This document shows, one piece after another, positions 23,084 to 34,500 of a stretch of DNA of 35,174 bases. Under the pieces are notes generated by a model. It searched no databases. It saw nothing but the letters and a program-made list of their open reading frames with translations, and was not told where the DNA came from. How positions within the stretch are numbered: position 1 is the stretch's first letter; every line of letters begins with the position of its first letter. Source of the stretch: Prevotellaceae bacterium UBA1743 (GTDB lineage: Bacteria > Bacteroidota > Bacteroidia > Bacteroidales > Bacteroidaceae); assembly GCA_002314945.1 (NCBI GenBank), contig DCHV01000081.1, forward strand, positions 1-35,174, given 5' to 3'. The translations under genes were made by a program, and so were the position numbers.

Positions 23084-24481
23084 ATGAGTAAGCACTTTCT
23101 ACCCCTTTGGCTCCTTCTTGTTGTAGCCACTCTTCCTGCTCTGGCAGTGGAAAAAACCGAAAAATCCCTTCATGAACTGCAGCAGCACTTTGTGGATCTT
23201 CGCTTCGGCATGTTCATTCATTTCAACATTCCCACCTTCTCTATCGAAGACTGGCCTGATCCGGATATGCCTGTCGAAGAGTTCAACCCTGTACGCCTCG
23301 ACTGCCGTCAGTGGGCACGTGCCGCAAAAGACGCGCACATGAGCTACGGCTGCCTCACCACCAAGCATCACAGCGGCTTCTGCATCTGGGACACGAAGAC
23401 GACCGATTACAACAGTATGCGCTCGCCACTCCATCGGGATGTGGTGCGCGAGTATGTCGATGCCTTCCGGGCAGAAGGGTTGGAGGTGATGTTGTATTAC
23501 AGCATCCTCGACACCCATCACCGGTTACGCCCGGGGCATATTAGCGAGGATAAAGTGGAACTTGTGAAGGCCCAGTTGCGCGAACTCCTTACCTCCTATG
23601 GCGATGTTACCGCCCTCATCATCGATGGATGGGATGCACCCTGGTCGCGCATCAGTTACGATGATGTGCCTTTCCAGGAAATCTATCAGCTGGTGAAGGA
23701 ACTGCAGCCCAACTGTCTCCTCATGGATCTCAATGCCGCCAAGTACCCCCGAGAGGCCTTGTTCTACACCGACATCAAGTCGTATGAGCAAGGAGCCGGT
23801 CAGCAGATCTCTACCTCTGAAAACTCTCTGCCTGCCCTGGCTTGCCTGAGCCTCCAACGTACATGGTTCTGGAAGGAAAGTATGCCCACCGACGAACTGA
23901 AGGATGTGGAGTGGCTGGTAAACAGCAACATCATCCCCTACAACAAAGCTTATTGCAATTTCATCCTCAATGTGGCTCCCAATCGCGATGGCCTAATGGA
24001 TGACAATGCCGTGGCAGCCCTGAAACGTATCGGTTCGATGTGGAACAACGACGGCCGTGTGGCTGAACTTCCTCCCTGCGAAGCCCCCATCATCCAGCAC
24101 AACATCGCCAAGTTCCGTTCTACGGAATTTTCTTGGAGTTGGGACGGTAGCATAGGCGACTATGTCGTGGATGACAATTTTTCCTCTTCTTGGATTTCCC
24201 ATTCCACTGTCGAGCAGCCTTGGTGGCAGGTGGAGATTGATAGCAAGGAACTCATCGACAAGGTGACCTTTGTGGAGGAGGAAGCCGATGTTATCAAGGA
24301 ATATCGGTTGGAGTATCTGTCGAAAGGCAAGTGGAATGTCATCCATGCCGGAAAGTCTCCCACCCCCTGTCGTGTCAAGCAGCATACCTTCGCCCCCGTA
24401 CATGCCGAAGCGGTCCGCATCACCATCACCCGTTTTGAGGGGGATGTGAAGATTGCCGAGTTTGGTGTTTACAGACACTGA
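23084..24481 (+). CDS. GH29 alpha-L-fucosidase with C-terminal discoidin-like module
   Basis: 465 residues. Signal peptide 1-22 (ending LPALAV). The GH29 TIM barrel shows RFGMFIHFNIPTFS (about 43-56), LTTKHHSGFCIWDTKTTDYNSM, LEVMLYYSILDTHH and ALIIDGWD with Asp181 in the nucleophile position. The general acid/base is not assignable by eye, as is normal in this variable family. From about residue 345 on, a beta-sandwich resembling an F5/8 type C/CBM32 domain follows (VDDNFSSSWIS, PWWQVEIDSKELIDKVTFVEE, AEAVRITITRFEGDVKIAEFGVY). It should cleave terminal alpha-fucose from secreted glycans in the periplasm or at the surface. The in-frame upstream codons to 22940 are rejected as they precede the promoter. 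Confidence 0.9.
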   Translation: MSKHFLPLWLLLVVATLPALAVEKTEKSLHELQQHFVDLRFGMFIHFNIPTFSIEDWPDPDMPVEEFNPVRLDCRQWARAAKDAHMSYGCLTTKHHSGFCIWDTKTTDYNSMRSPLHRDVVREYVDAFRAEGLEVMLYYSILDTHHRLRPGHISEDKVELVKAQLRELLTSYGDVTALIIDGWDAPWSRISYDDVPFQEIYQLVKELQPNCLLMDLNAAKYPREALFYTDIKSYEQGAGQQISTSENSLPALACLSLQRTWFWKESMPTDELKDVEWLVNSNIIPYNKAYCNFILNVAPNRDGLMDDNAVAALKRIGSMWNNDGRVAELPPCEAPIIQHNIAKFRSTEFSWSWDGSIGDYVVDDNFSSSWISHSTVEQPWWQVEIDSKELIDKVTFVEEEADVIKEYRLEYLSKGKWNVIHAGKSPTPCRVKQHTFAPVHAEAVRITITRFEGDVKIAEFGVYRH

Positions 24482-24531
24482 TAGTTCTGATGGTTCTGAG
24501 AGAATAGAGTTCAATTAAACCTGTTACAAAG

Positions 24532-27500
24532 ATGAAAAGAATAACTTCCCATTTTCTCCTGATGGCATCACTTGTTGCATTGTGTATGCTATCCTTGCCT
24601 GCCTCCCTTTGTGCTGATACACTCGAGAGTGGACTTGTCTATCGCATTGTCAATGCGGCCTATGACCGTGCTGTTACCGAAGATTACCTGAACAATAAAA
24701 TCACCACGACATCCACGGTAGGTAATTCTGCCTCCGACTGGGAGCAACTCTGGATTGTAACGAAATCTTCGGGTAACAAATACTCTCTTCAGAATGTTTT
24801 TTCCGGACATTACATGAGCAGCAGTATCAACACCTCCCAGCAGATGACTACTGCTACATCGGCCAACTTCCTCACCATTGCCACTGCTTCATACGATGCC
24901 AAGGGTTGGACCATCACAGGCTCGATGCCTGCCCATTGTGCCAGCAGTCAGAGTTATTGGTTGGTGGGATGGAATACTCCCGAGGCGGCTGCCAATACCT
25001 TCTACTTCACTCATGTCGAAGGTGTTGACCTGGAAGCAGCACGGGCTGCCTACGATGCTTTCGTGGGACAAGTGAACAAAGAGTCAGCCAATGACAAGGC
25101 TTTGCAGACGTTCTTCGAGGATCGTGCCTGTACAGTGCTCAAGGCTGATTATGCAGGCATGTCGGATGCTGACCTGACGGCACAGATGACAGAGGCTGGT
25201 CTCTCCGATGCCCTTCAGCAGATGACGCTCAAGGTGAAGAACGACAGCTGGGCACAATGCGAGAAGATGTTCCGCATCCGTGACTATGAGGTTTGTGCCA
25301 GTGCCAATGAATGGACTTCCTGGACACGCCAGAGTCCTCAGACAAACATGAAGAACCCCACTGGTATTATTGCTGCCAATCGCGAAATCCTCTATGTCAT
25401 GGTCGATAGTGACATACCTGCTGGAGCCAGCCTCTACCTCACTCCCTGCGGACTGGGCTATCTCAATGCACCCAATACCGGTACCAGACTCCACAAGGGA
25501 CTCAATATGGTGCCTGTTACTGTCGATGGCAATTGGTTCTGCCTGATGTACAGTGCCAACACCTACAACGAGGGCTCCTACCTCCCAGTGTCCCAGTTCC
25601 CGGATATGAAGATTCATATCGAAGGGGGAACTGTCGATGGATTCTACGAGATGGGTGCAGGTGCCGAGGTGTTCAACTGGCTTGTCAAGAACCACAAACA
25701 TGAGATGATCCAACTCAAGGGCCGTTTCACATTGCTCGATATCTACACTCAGGATTTCACCAAGTATGCCAAGGCCAACACCATTGACGGAGGAATTGAT
25801 GCATGGGATTGTGTTACGAAGTGGGAAATCTCTCTCTTGGGACTTCGATGGGACCGTGATGATGCTGTCACCAACGAATATATCAGTGCCGAAGGAATCA
25901 GTAAGATTGTCTATCCCGAGTACTACAACAGTTACCATCTGGCATGGGCTGACAATACCGGTTATATGGATGCTACCTCATGGCGAACACACTATCAGCG
26001 TGATACTTGGTCGGGTATGTTGGCCAAACAGAGCCTGTTGTACGGAGGCGCCTGCTCTTCCTGGGGACCTGCCCACGAAATAGGACACACCAATCAGGGG
26101 TGTTTCAATATGCCTGGGGGTACCGAGGTCACCAACAACCTGTTTTCCAATGTGGTGAATTTCTTGGCTGGATATGGCGACAGCCGTGGAACCACCAACC
26201 TTGACGTTACCAATTACTATGCCGAGCACACTCCATGGTACAACTACGACATCTGGAGCCAAACCCGCATGTACTACCACCTGTTCCTCTACTATCATGC
26301 GGCCAAGAACGATATCACCTTCTTCCCCAGACTGTTCGAGGCCTTGCGCAAGGATGGCTTCACATGGGGCTCACCCAATAGCACCAGCAATCCTGTACTG
26401 GGTCAGAACATGCACCTGAAGCTCTATGAGAAGTGCTGCATTGCGGCCGGTGAAGACCTTACGGACTTCTTCCGTGCCTACGGCTTCTTCGAGCCTATGA
26501 ACCTGCTTCTCGTAGGTGACTACTCCAACTACTATGTCACCAGTACCCAAAGCAATATTGATGCCTCTATCCGTCGTGTCAAACAACGTAATCTCCCAGT
26601 GAACCGTTCATTGCTCTTTATTGATGACCGTTCGCAAGATGTGCCCGTCAGCGGCCTCTACAAGTCCGAGGGAGGTACTGGCACAAAGAAGGACCATGGC
26701 GAACATCCTACCGCCACCTTAGGGTACAATACTGGATGCTATCCCGAATACGAGGGAGAGGGAACGGTACCCAGCGGCTATACACTTACACAGAGTGGTT
26801 CGAAGTTGACCTTTGCCAATGGTACGGGAGCGGTAGGCTTTATGGTCTATGATGCCGATGGCAACCTTCTGGCTTTCTCCAATGCCAACACCATTACCCT
26901 TCCTGCTGATTATGACGGTGGTGACATCACTATCCTGGCCATAGGCAGCAAGCAGGCCACTCAGGAGATAACAGGCTTTGATGCAGGTCAAGCCAGCACA
27001 ACGATGATCAAAAAGGCCATCACAGAAGCCAAGGCTTTGCTTAAGCTGGAGGATCCTGAGGGTACTCATCCAGGCTTTTACCTCACTTCAGCCCTTGAGA
27101 CGCTCAAGGGTCTTGTGGAGAAAGCCGAGAAGACCATTGCAGACAATGATGGTTCGCAGTACGGAACATTGAATGAACAGTTGCGTGACGAGATTACCCG
27201 TCTCGAAGGTGATGCCACTACACGTACTGCCATCGTGCCAGGTGCCTGCTACATGTTGCGCAACTATGCATATTCCTCCCGCTACATGAGCTTTGCCTCC
27301 AACAAGGTGGCCACGAAGGTCTCTACCTCCAAGACAGACGGCAACCTCTGGTGGATCATGCATGAGACAGGAAGCAAGAACACCTATCGTATCTCCACGG
27401 CAGCAGGCAAGTATATCAATGCCATCTCCACCAGTACCCAGGCAACCTGCAACAGCACCAACGAGGCAGACGGACTGCAGTTCGTCTTCACGGCAAAGGA

Positions 27501-28425
27501 CAATGGAACCTTTGCCATCATCTCCACCAAGGGCGGCAATACAGGTCTGCACTCTGCATCCAACGACAGCTACAAGGTTGTAGGGTGGGGGGACACCAGT
27601 GCCACCAACTGGTACATCGAGGAGGTGCAGAGTGCCGAGGTGACCTCTCTTCGTGATGCGGTCACACAGTTGTGCAACAAGACAAAGACCCTTATTGATG
27701 AGGCGGGTGACTGTGCCGAGCGAACAGCAGCACAGACAGCCATGAACAATGCCAAGAGCGTCAACAAGGCGGGTGTCACCATCGAGGCTCTCAACGAGGC
27801 TCATGCCGCTTTGAGAAAAGCATATTCAGCACTCTGGCAGGTGGTGCGTCCCGGTACCGTGGATTTTGATGCCTGTGACGAATCGCAATACTTCCGATTG
27901 ATGAATGTGGACTCGAAATTCTGGCTCGACCTGAGTGGCTCTGTAGTGCGCATACAGAAGAAGAGAGAGACCAGCAAGTACCAGAGCATACACTTCATTC
28001 CCACCGAAACGGTAGGCCAATACTACATCTGCAGCGAGAATGGCTTTTACATGGCTCTCGGAAAAAACAACACCTGGGACATGATTGCCACCAAGAACTT
28101 TACCGACAATGCTCGCTTCCGCTTCAAGGTCAATAACCTGGGCGATGGGACCTATTCACTCACCTGTGTGTATCATCCCGACAAATTCGTGGGACTGGAT
28201 GCTCTCACCGCAGGGAGTTATCTGTATCCCGACAAGACCAATGCCTATCATGTCGCATGGATATTCGAACCCATCATCAATCCCGATGGCATACTACTAC
28301 CCACATCAGGGAATAGCAAGGCAGATGATGCCATCTGGAACCTGGCAGGACAGCGCATCCCTTCCAACGAAAACCTACAGCCTGGAATCTACATCATCAA
28401 CGGACGCAAGCGCCTTGTCAAGTAG
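24532..28425 (+). CDS. Secreted M60 family mucin-type metallopeptidase, multimodular
   Basis: 1297 residues. Layout: signal peptide (1-28); beta-trefoil-like lectin module (about 30-165); helical linker; M60 jelly-roll and catalytic part (about 240-700); beta module; helical FIVAR-like stretch (about 823-893); second beta-trefoil (about 895-1030); second helical stretch (about 1040-1105); third beta-trefoil (about 1106-1245); C-terminal tail NLAGQRIP...GIYIINGRKR. The zinc motif HEIGH lies at 515-519 (AHEIGHTNQG), and the third ligand Glu532 in MPGGTEVTNN, 13 residues later: the gluzincin M60 pattern. Known M60 enzymes cut O-glycosylated mucin backbones, recognising glycans near the cleavage site. 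The trefoil modules likely bind sugars. It lies between two fucosidase genes on the same strand. Confidence 0.88.
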   Translation: MKRITSHFLLMASLVALCMLSLPASLCADTLESGLVYRIVNAAYDRAVTEDYLNNKITTTSTVGNSASDWEQLWIVTKSSGNKYSLQNVFSGHYMSSSINTSQQMTTATSANFLTIATASYDAKGWTITGSMPAHCASSQSYWLVGWNTPEAAANTFYFTHVEGVDLEAARAAYDAFVGQVNKESANDKALQTFFEDRACTVLKADYAGMSDADLTAQMTEAGLSDALQQMTLKVKNDSWAQCEKMFRIRDYEVCASANEWTSWTRQSPQTNMKNPTGIIAANREILYVMVDSDIPAGASLYLTPCGLGYLNAPNTGTRLHKGLNMVPVTVDGNWFCLMYSANTYNEGSYLPVSQFPDMKIHIEGGTVDGFYEMGAGAEVFNWLVKNHKHEMIQLKGRFTLLDIYTQDFTKYAKANTIDGGIDAWDCVTKWEISLLGLRWDRDDAVTNEYISAEGISKIVYPEYYNSYHLAWADNTGYMDATSWRTHYQRDTWSGMLAKQSLLYGGACSSWGPAHEIGHTNQGCFNMPGGTEVTNNLFSNVVNFLAGYGDSRGTTNLDVTNYYAEHTPWYNYDIWSQTRMYYHLFLYYHAAKNDITFFPRLFEALRKDGFTWGSPNSTSNPVLGQNMHLKLYEKCCIAAGEDLTDFFRAYGFFEPMNLLLVGDYSNYYVTSTQSNIDASIRRVKQRNLPVNRSLLFIDDRSQDVPVSGLYKSEGGTGTKKDHGEHPTATLGYNTGCYPEYEGEGTVPSGYTLTQSGSKLTFANGTGAVGFMVYDADGNLLAFSNANTITLPADYDGGDITILAIGSKQATQEITGFDAGQASTTMIKKAITEAKALLKLEDPEGTHPGFYLTSALETLKGLVEKAEKTIADNDGSQYGTLNEQLRDEITRLEGDATTRTAIVPGACYMLRNYAYSSRYMSFASNKVATKVSTSKTDGNLWWIMHETGSKNTYRISTAAGKYINAISTSTQATCNSTNEADGLQFVFTAKDNGTFAIISTKGGNTGLHSASNDSYKVVGWGDTSATNWYIEEVQSAEVTSLRDAVTQLCNKTKTLIDEAGDCAERTAAQTAMNNAKSVNKAGVTIEALNEAHAALRKAYSALWQVVRPGTVDFDACDESQYFRLMNVDSKFWLDLSGSVVRIQKKRETSKYQSIHFIPTETVGQYYICSENGFYMALGKNNTWDMIATKNFTDNARFRFKVNNLGDGTYSLTCVYHPDKFVGLDALTAGSYLYPDKTNAYHVAWIFEPIINPDGILLPTSGNSKADDAIWNLAGQRIPSNENLQPGIYIINGRKRLVK

Positions 28426-28522
28426 AGCCTTCCACTCTGTCCTGTTGATATGACCGAATACTCCGATGGTGGAATGCTTCATCGTTGGTCTCCTCGGCAA
28501 TGTAATGAAATAAATACGTTCT

Positions 28523-31500
28523 ATGATTCACATGAATACTATAAAGAATGGTGCGATTGCCATCCTTATGATGAGTTCAGCCCTGATTGCTGATGCTCAG
28601 GTGAAGTATCAACCCAGAGTGTATCCTCAGCAACAGACCGAGGTTGGTGTTGCCCATCTGCAGGAGGCTGATGGCGAGTGGACACTGAGTAATGAATTGT
28701 TGAGCGCAACGTTCAGGAAAGAGAATGGCAAACTGCTGTTTGGCGGTTGCGAGGCCATGAATCTGGAAGCCGGTACCGAGTTGTTCACAATATCGTTTGG
28801 CACAGGAACCACCGTAGTAAAGGCCAGTGACATGACGATGGGTGAGGTGACAACCGAGTCATACAGTGAAAATCCGGATGCTATCAATGGAGCAAAGCAT
28901 TTTGCAGGCAAGGCTATCAAGGCACAGTTTACGACTACCTATGGTGGTGCCCGGGTGACTGTGGACTGGAAGGCTGTATTGCGTGATGGTTCTCACTATC
29001 TGCGTACCGAGATGGAACTGCATACCGACAAGGACGTGAAGATGAGCACCATCACTCCGATGGAGTACAAGATAAATACCACAAAGGCTGGTTCTGTGCC
29101 CAAGGTGAATGGTAACACTACTCGGGGCGCCATCCTGCTTAGCGACAAGATTTTTGCGGGACTGGAGACCCCCATGGGACTGAATAGTGTAAATGGTGAT
29201 GCCAGTGCAGCCGAACCATTCAGTCACTACAACGCATGGACTCAGGATTACTTTGACTGGACTCCTGGCGATGAACTTCCCGATGGAGTGAAGTCTGTGA
29301 ATACAAATCTGACTGCTGCCACCGTGGTAGGTAAGAGAGGTTGGCTGAAATTCGGTTCTGATAGCGATTATCGTGTGACATTCCAGTACACATCCGGTAC
29401 TCACAAACTGAATATCTGTGGTGTGGACATCGTGGATGCTACAGGTGCGGTTGTGGCCAGCGACTATCATCTGGGATATACGGGTGGAAAAAAGGCAAAC
29501 AACATATATACCCTGAAAGGTGTGCAGGCCGGCACTTACATGGTGCGCTACTTTATCTCGTTGCGCGATTACGACAATATGTCGCAGGGTGAGACGATTA
29601 CATCAAGTGGCTCGATTACTTTCTCACCAAGCATAACTGTCGCTACAGCCAAAGAGATAGAGGCTGTCACGGGTGGCGGAAAGCCACAGGTGACTATCAT
29701 CAAGGGGCAGTGGCTGAGGGATGCCAAACTGAAGGTGAACGACCCCTGGGAGGTAAGTTCTGTAGTCGGTTTGGTTGCCGAGGGACAGGCTCGTCGTTCG
29801 TTCCTTGCATATAGCGAGCGTGAGCGTGCTGTTCCCTGGCGTTGCGTACCGATGTACAATAGTTGGTACGAACTGAATATCAATCGCAACAACGACAGGA
29901 ACTATACATCGAACATGCACATCGAGGATTGTGTGGATGTGATGAAGCAGTGGAAGGAAAAGATGTACGACAAGCGAGGAGTGAGCATTCACTCCTTTGT
30001 ATGGGATGATGGATGGGACTTCTATGGTCCCTGGACCTTCTCGCCAAACTTCCCCAATGGCTTCAGTGAGGTAGATGCCATTGCCAGGGAGATGGGCTGT
30101 GGCATTGGAGCATGGCTGGGCCCTGTAGGCGGATATGGCGCAAGTGGTCAGTATCGCAGGGAATACTGGACAAAGAAGGGCGAGCAGATGTTGCTGAGCA
30201 ACGAATCGTATTACGATGCTTTCTGGAAAGCTGCCAAGATGTTGGTCAAGGATAATGGCTATGACTTCCGTTACTTCAAGTTCGATGGAATCAGCGACCT
30301 GGGTACTGCATACGGTCCCAAGGATGGTCAGCACGAGGCAGCCGAGGGTATCATTTCCATGGAGCACAAGATTCGTACTCAGTTGAGAGAGGATATCTTC
30401 TTCAATACGACAGTAGGTACATGGTCCAGCCCTATGTGGTTCCACTATTCCGATGCCACATGGCGACAGGATGCCGATTACTACGAGCGTGGAAACAATT
30501 CCAATGACCGTGAGAACTGGATTACTTATCGCGATGATATGGTGCATGATATTTTCGTCAAGGGCTCACCCTTATGTCCTATCAACTCGATGATGTTCCA
30601 TGGCTTTATTCTTACCGAGCACGGAGGTGGGGGAGAATTGGGTAATGCGGGTTCCACCAACCGCAACTACAAGAATATTCTCAACGAGTTGCGTTGTGCC
30701 TTTGGTTGTGGTGATGGCATGGTGGAGGTGTATGCCGACTACAGGTTGATGAACAGCATCAATGGGGGCAGGTTGTGGGACGATCTGGCCGACCTGATTG
30801 TTTGGCAGAAGGAGCGTGCCGATGTTCTGCCAGATGTACATTGGGTAGGAGGTGACCCGTACAACAATGGCACACAGAACATCTATGGATGGGCTGCCTG
30901 GAATGGCAGGAAATCAATACTTACTCTTCGCAATGGCACAAATGGCAGCAAGCAGTTTGCATTCACCCTGAGGGAGGTGCTGGATATTCCTGCATCCCAG
31001 GGTGGGATGATGGTGCTGACTTGTCCGTGGTCAGATCAGGCAGTTCTGAGTGGTCTCCAGATAGGGAAGCAGTACAACATCGATGATCGTATTACCGTCA
31101 CTTTGCCAGGTTCCAGCGTGTTTATGTTCGATGGTGTCAATGCCGAGGATTTCGAGGAGATTAAGTTGACGGACATTGCTTTCTCCGAGGCGGAAACCCT
31201 AAAATTAGAGATAGGCAAGACACATAGCGTTTCTGTCATCTATACTCCCGAGAACGCCACAAACCGTGCCCTGACATGGACAAGTAGCGATACCAATGTG
31301 GCTACTGTTCAGAATGGAGTGATTACAGCAGTCAAGGTAGGTGAGTGTACCATTACGGCAAAGTCCAACGATGGTGGTCATCTGACTGCTTCTATCCTTG
31401 TCAAGGTCTCTGCACCTGAGGGACGTGTCGTTGACCTGTCTCAGTTGGACAATGGCAAGGTATATAATATCGTCTGCCAGCGTGGCTTCCTGCTGTATGA

Positions 31501-34500
31501 TGCTTCTCAGAGCCAGATTTGTGGTAGTAATGGAAAGGGATTCAAGGCTCCTGCACAGAGCCAGACGGACGTAAACCAGCAGTTCCAGATTATTCAGCAG
31601 AACAACAAGTACTATCTGTACAGCTGTGGTGCGGAAAAGTACGTGACGGCAGCAGGTGCATATAGTGACGCTCCGGGTACCGAGTTGACGATTACCCAAA
31701 GTCATAACTCCTCTTACCCATGGATGTTCCAACTGTCAGGCTTGTACTTCAATCTGCAGGCGGCTAACCAGACGAATACAGGTCTGGTGATTAACAACTG
31801 GTCCACCAAGGACCCTGGAAACCAGTATTACATCGAGGAGGTTGCTGCTCCAAGCAATACCTACACCATTCGGGTGGTGGGTACAACAGACACCTCGGCA
31901 GGTGTCGAGATAGCAGGTGTGACGTACAGGGACGGACAATCCTTTGATTTGGAAAAGAAACCGAGGACTTCCGATTGCAAGGCAATAGCCATCTCGGGAC
32001 TTCGTGGCCAGGCATACTTGTACCAGCATACAATCTATGTGAGTTACGAGGATGCTGCGACCAAATACTACACCATGCAGAATGCCGGTGGCGGAGGCTA
32101 TATCAGTTTGAATCCCGAGTACCTGAGTGGTGGTGCGATGACTGTCACAAACAGCAACCAGCCACGCGACAACAAGGGCCTGTGGGCGTTCGAGAAGGTC
32201 TCCAATGGCAAGTACCATATCTACAACTATTCGACAGGCAAGGCATTGCTGATGGGTACAGTGGGTGATGGAGAGAATGCTCGTACCACTGTCAACCCCT
32301 ATGACGACAACGGCTACAACACCACGTATGGGGGTACATTCAAGTTCAATGGAGGCAACAGCAACATCAATATAAATGGTTCTACCAGCTGGCTGAACAA
32401 TCGTAGGGGCTTCCTCGCTCTGTGGGATGGTGTGGGTGCCAGTCAGGTTGCTGGGGACAACGGCAGTATCTTCTATCTCCGGGAGGTTGATCCTGCCGCA
32501 TATCCCGATGTATTCTATGCCGAATACAACACGGTCGAGCCAGGCAAGCGTCCCGTGGATATCAGTATGCACTCTCTGTGGTACGATACCCCTGCGGGCA
32601 AGACGGGCGTTTCGGATACCTGGATGGAATACGCTCTGCCAATAGGCAATGGTCAGGTGGGTGCCACCTTCCGTGGTGGCATCAAGGTGGACGAGATTCA
32701 GCTGAACGAAAAGACGCTCTGGAGCGGTTCGCCTACCCATTATGGCTACAACAATCATGGTTATTACCAGAATATGGGTTCGTTGTTTGTCGAGGACGAG
32801 AGTGGCGATTTCTCGGTCGGGGACGAGACGGTACCTGTCCTGAACTACCAGCGCTGGTTGGATATCGAAAAGGGTATGGGTGGCGTCCGTTATGCAGGTG
32901 CCGATACCCAGTACGAGCGTCAGTACGTTGCTTCGCTGCCCGATCGTTGTATTGCTGCCCACTATACAGTCAATGGAGGGAAGAAACTGAAACTTCGTTT
33001 CTACTTTGTGCCGGATGGCAAGATAAATGCCAGCAAGGTGACGTATGCCGAGGGTGGTGCCGAATACACCTCCAAGCCAGAGACCGTAAGCTCGGCCACC
33101 CGCTTCCAGGTAATCAGTGATGGTACCATAGAGACTACTGGTGCAGGCGTACGTGTTTCCGATGCCACATACGCAACAGTCTATGTGTGTGCTGCAACAA
33201 ACTTCGACCCTACACAGACAAGTCGCATCCGAGGGACATTGGCTGCAGTACAGACCGAGGTTCAGAACCGTATCAAGGCAGTGGCAGGGAAGGACTTTTC
33301 CACAGTATGCCAGGCTGCCGTGGAGAAGCATCAGGAACTGATGGGCAAGACAGCCCTCACACTGGTTTCAAGTCCAAGTGAACTGACGACCGAGGAACTG
33401 ATCAAGTTTTATAACAAGTCGGACATGAACAAGAAGAGCGATGACGGCTTGTTCCTCGAACAACTCTACTGGCTGTATGGCCGCTATCTCTTGGTGGCTG
33501 CCAATGCCGACCTTTCTGTCCAGGGACCAAGCAATTTGCAGGGTATATGGAACGATCGTTCCAACTCCAGTTTCTGGCATTGTGATATTCATGCCGACGT
33601 AAACGTACAGATGAACTACTGGCCTGCCGAGGCAGGAAACCTCAGCGACATGCACATGCCGTTCCTTCGCTGGATTATGGAGATGGCAAAGCCGGGTGGC
33701 AACTTCGCCAGTGTGGCCGACAAGATAGCGAGTGCAACCGTAGGAAAGGGTGATGTACGTGGCTGGACCACTACTACCGAGACGGATATGTTGGGCGGCC
33801 TCAGCAGTTGGGCAGGCAATGACCTCAAGACCTTGGGTGCATGGTATATCACACACCTGTGGCAGCACTACAAATACACGCTGGACAAAGACTTCCTGCG
33901 CGAGGCATTCCCAGTCATGCTCAGCGGATGTCAGTTCCTGATAGATATTGCACAGAAGGCAACCGATGGCACCTACGAGATTCCCAAGGAGTACAGCCCC
34001 GAGCATGGTCCTTCGAGCGAGAATGGTACTGCCTTTGCTCAGCAGTTGGCTCGCGAGGCTTGCTACGAGACCATCCAGGCATACGAGGTGTTAGGCACGG
34101 AAAGTGGAGCTGACGAGAATGACATGAACGAACTGAAGGAATTCTACGGCAAACTGGATTCGGGCCTGAGAACCGAGACTTTCACCTATCAGGGCTCACG
34201 TGTCACCCTGTTGCGCGAATGGAAGTACACAAACCAGAACACACAGTCGTCATGGAACAACCATCGTCACCTCTCTCATCTGATGTGTCTCTATCCGCTG
34301 AATCTTGTCAATGCCTATGCAACCACGGCTCAGGACAAGGTCATCTACAAGGCTGCTGTCAAGTCCCTGGAACTCCGTGGCAATACAGCAACAGGTTGGT
34401 CCATGGGATGGAAGACCAATCTGTGGGCACGTGCCCTGGATGGCAATCACGCACGTCAGATACTCAGCAACGCCCTGCAGCACACCACATCATACAGCAT

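Noticed and set aside
29624..30547. 307-codon minus-strand open frame inside the GH-D-like barrel
   Set aside because: Antisense to the catalytic barrel, with no recognisable motif and no start context; several similar antisense frames in infB and the M60 gene were rejected for the same reason.
31736..33331. 531-codon open frame on the minus strand inside the fusion enzyme gene
   Set aside because: It runs antisense to the trefoil and GH95 coding region whose motifs are unmistakable; its translation shows no domain, signal or promoter. It is a shadow of biased codon use.
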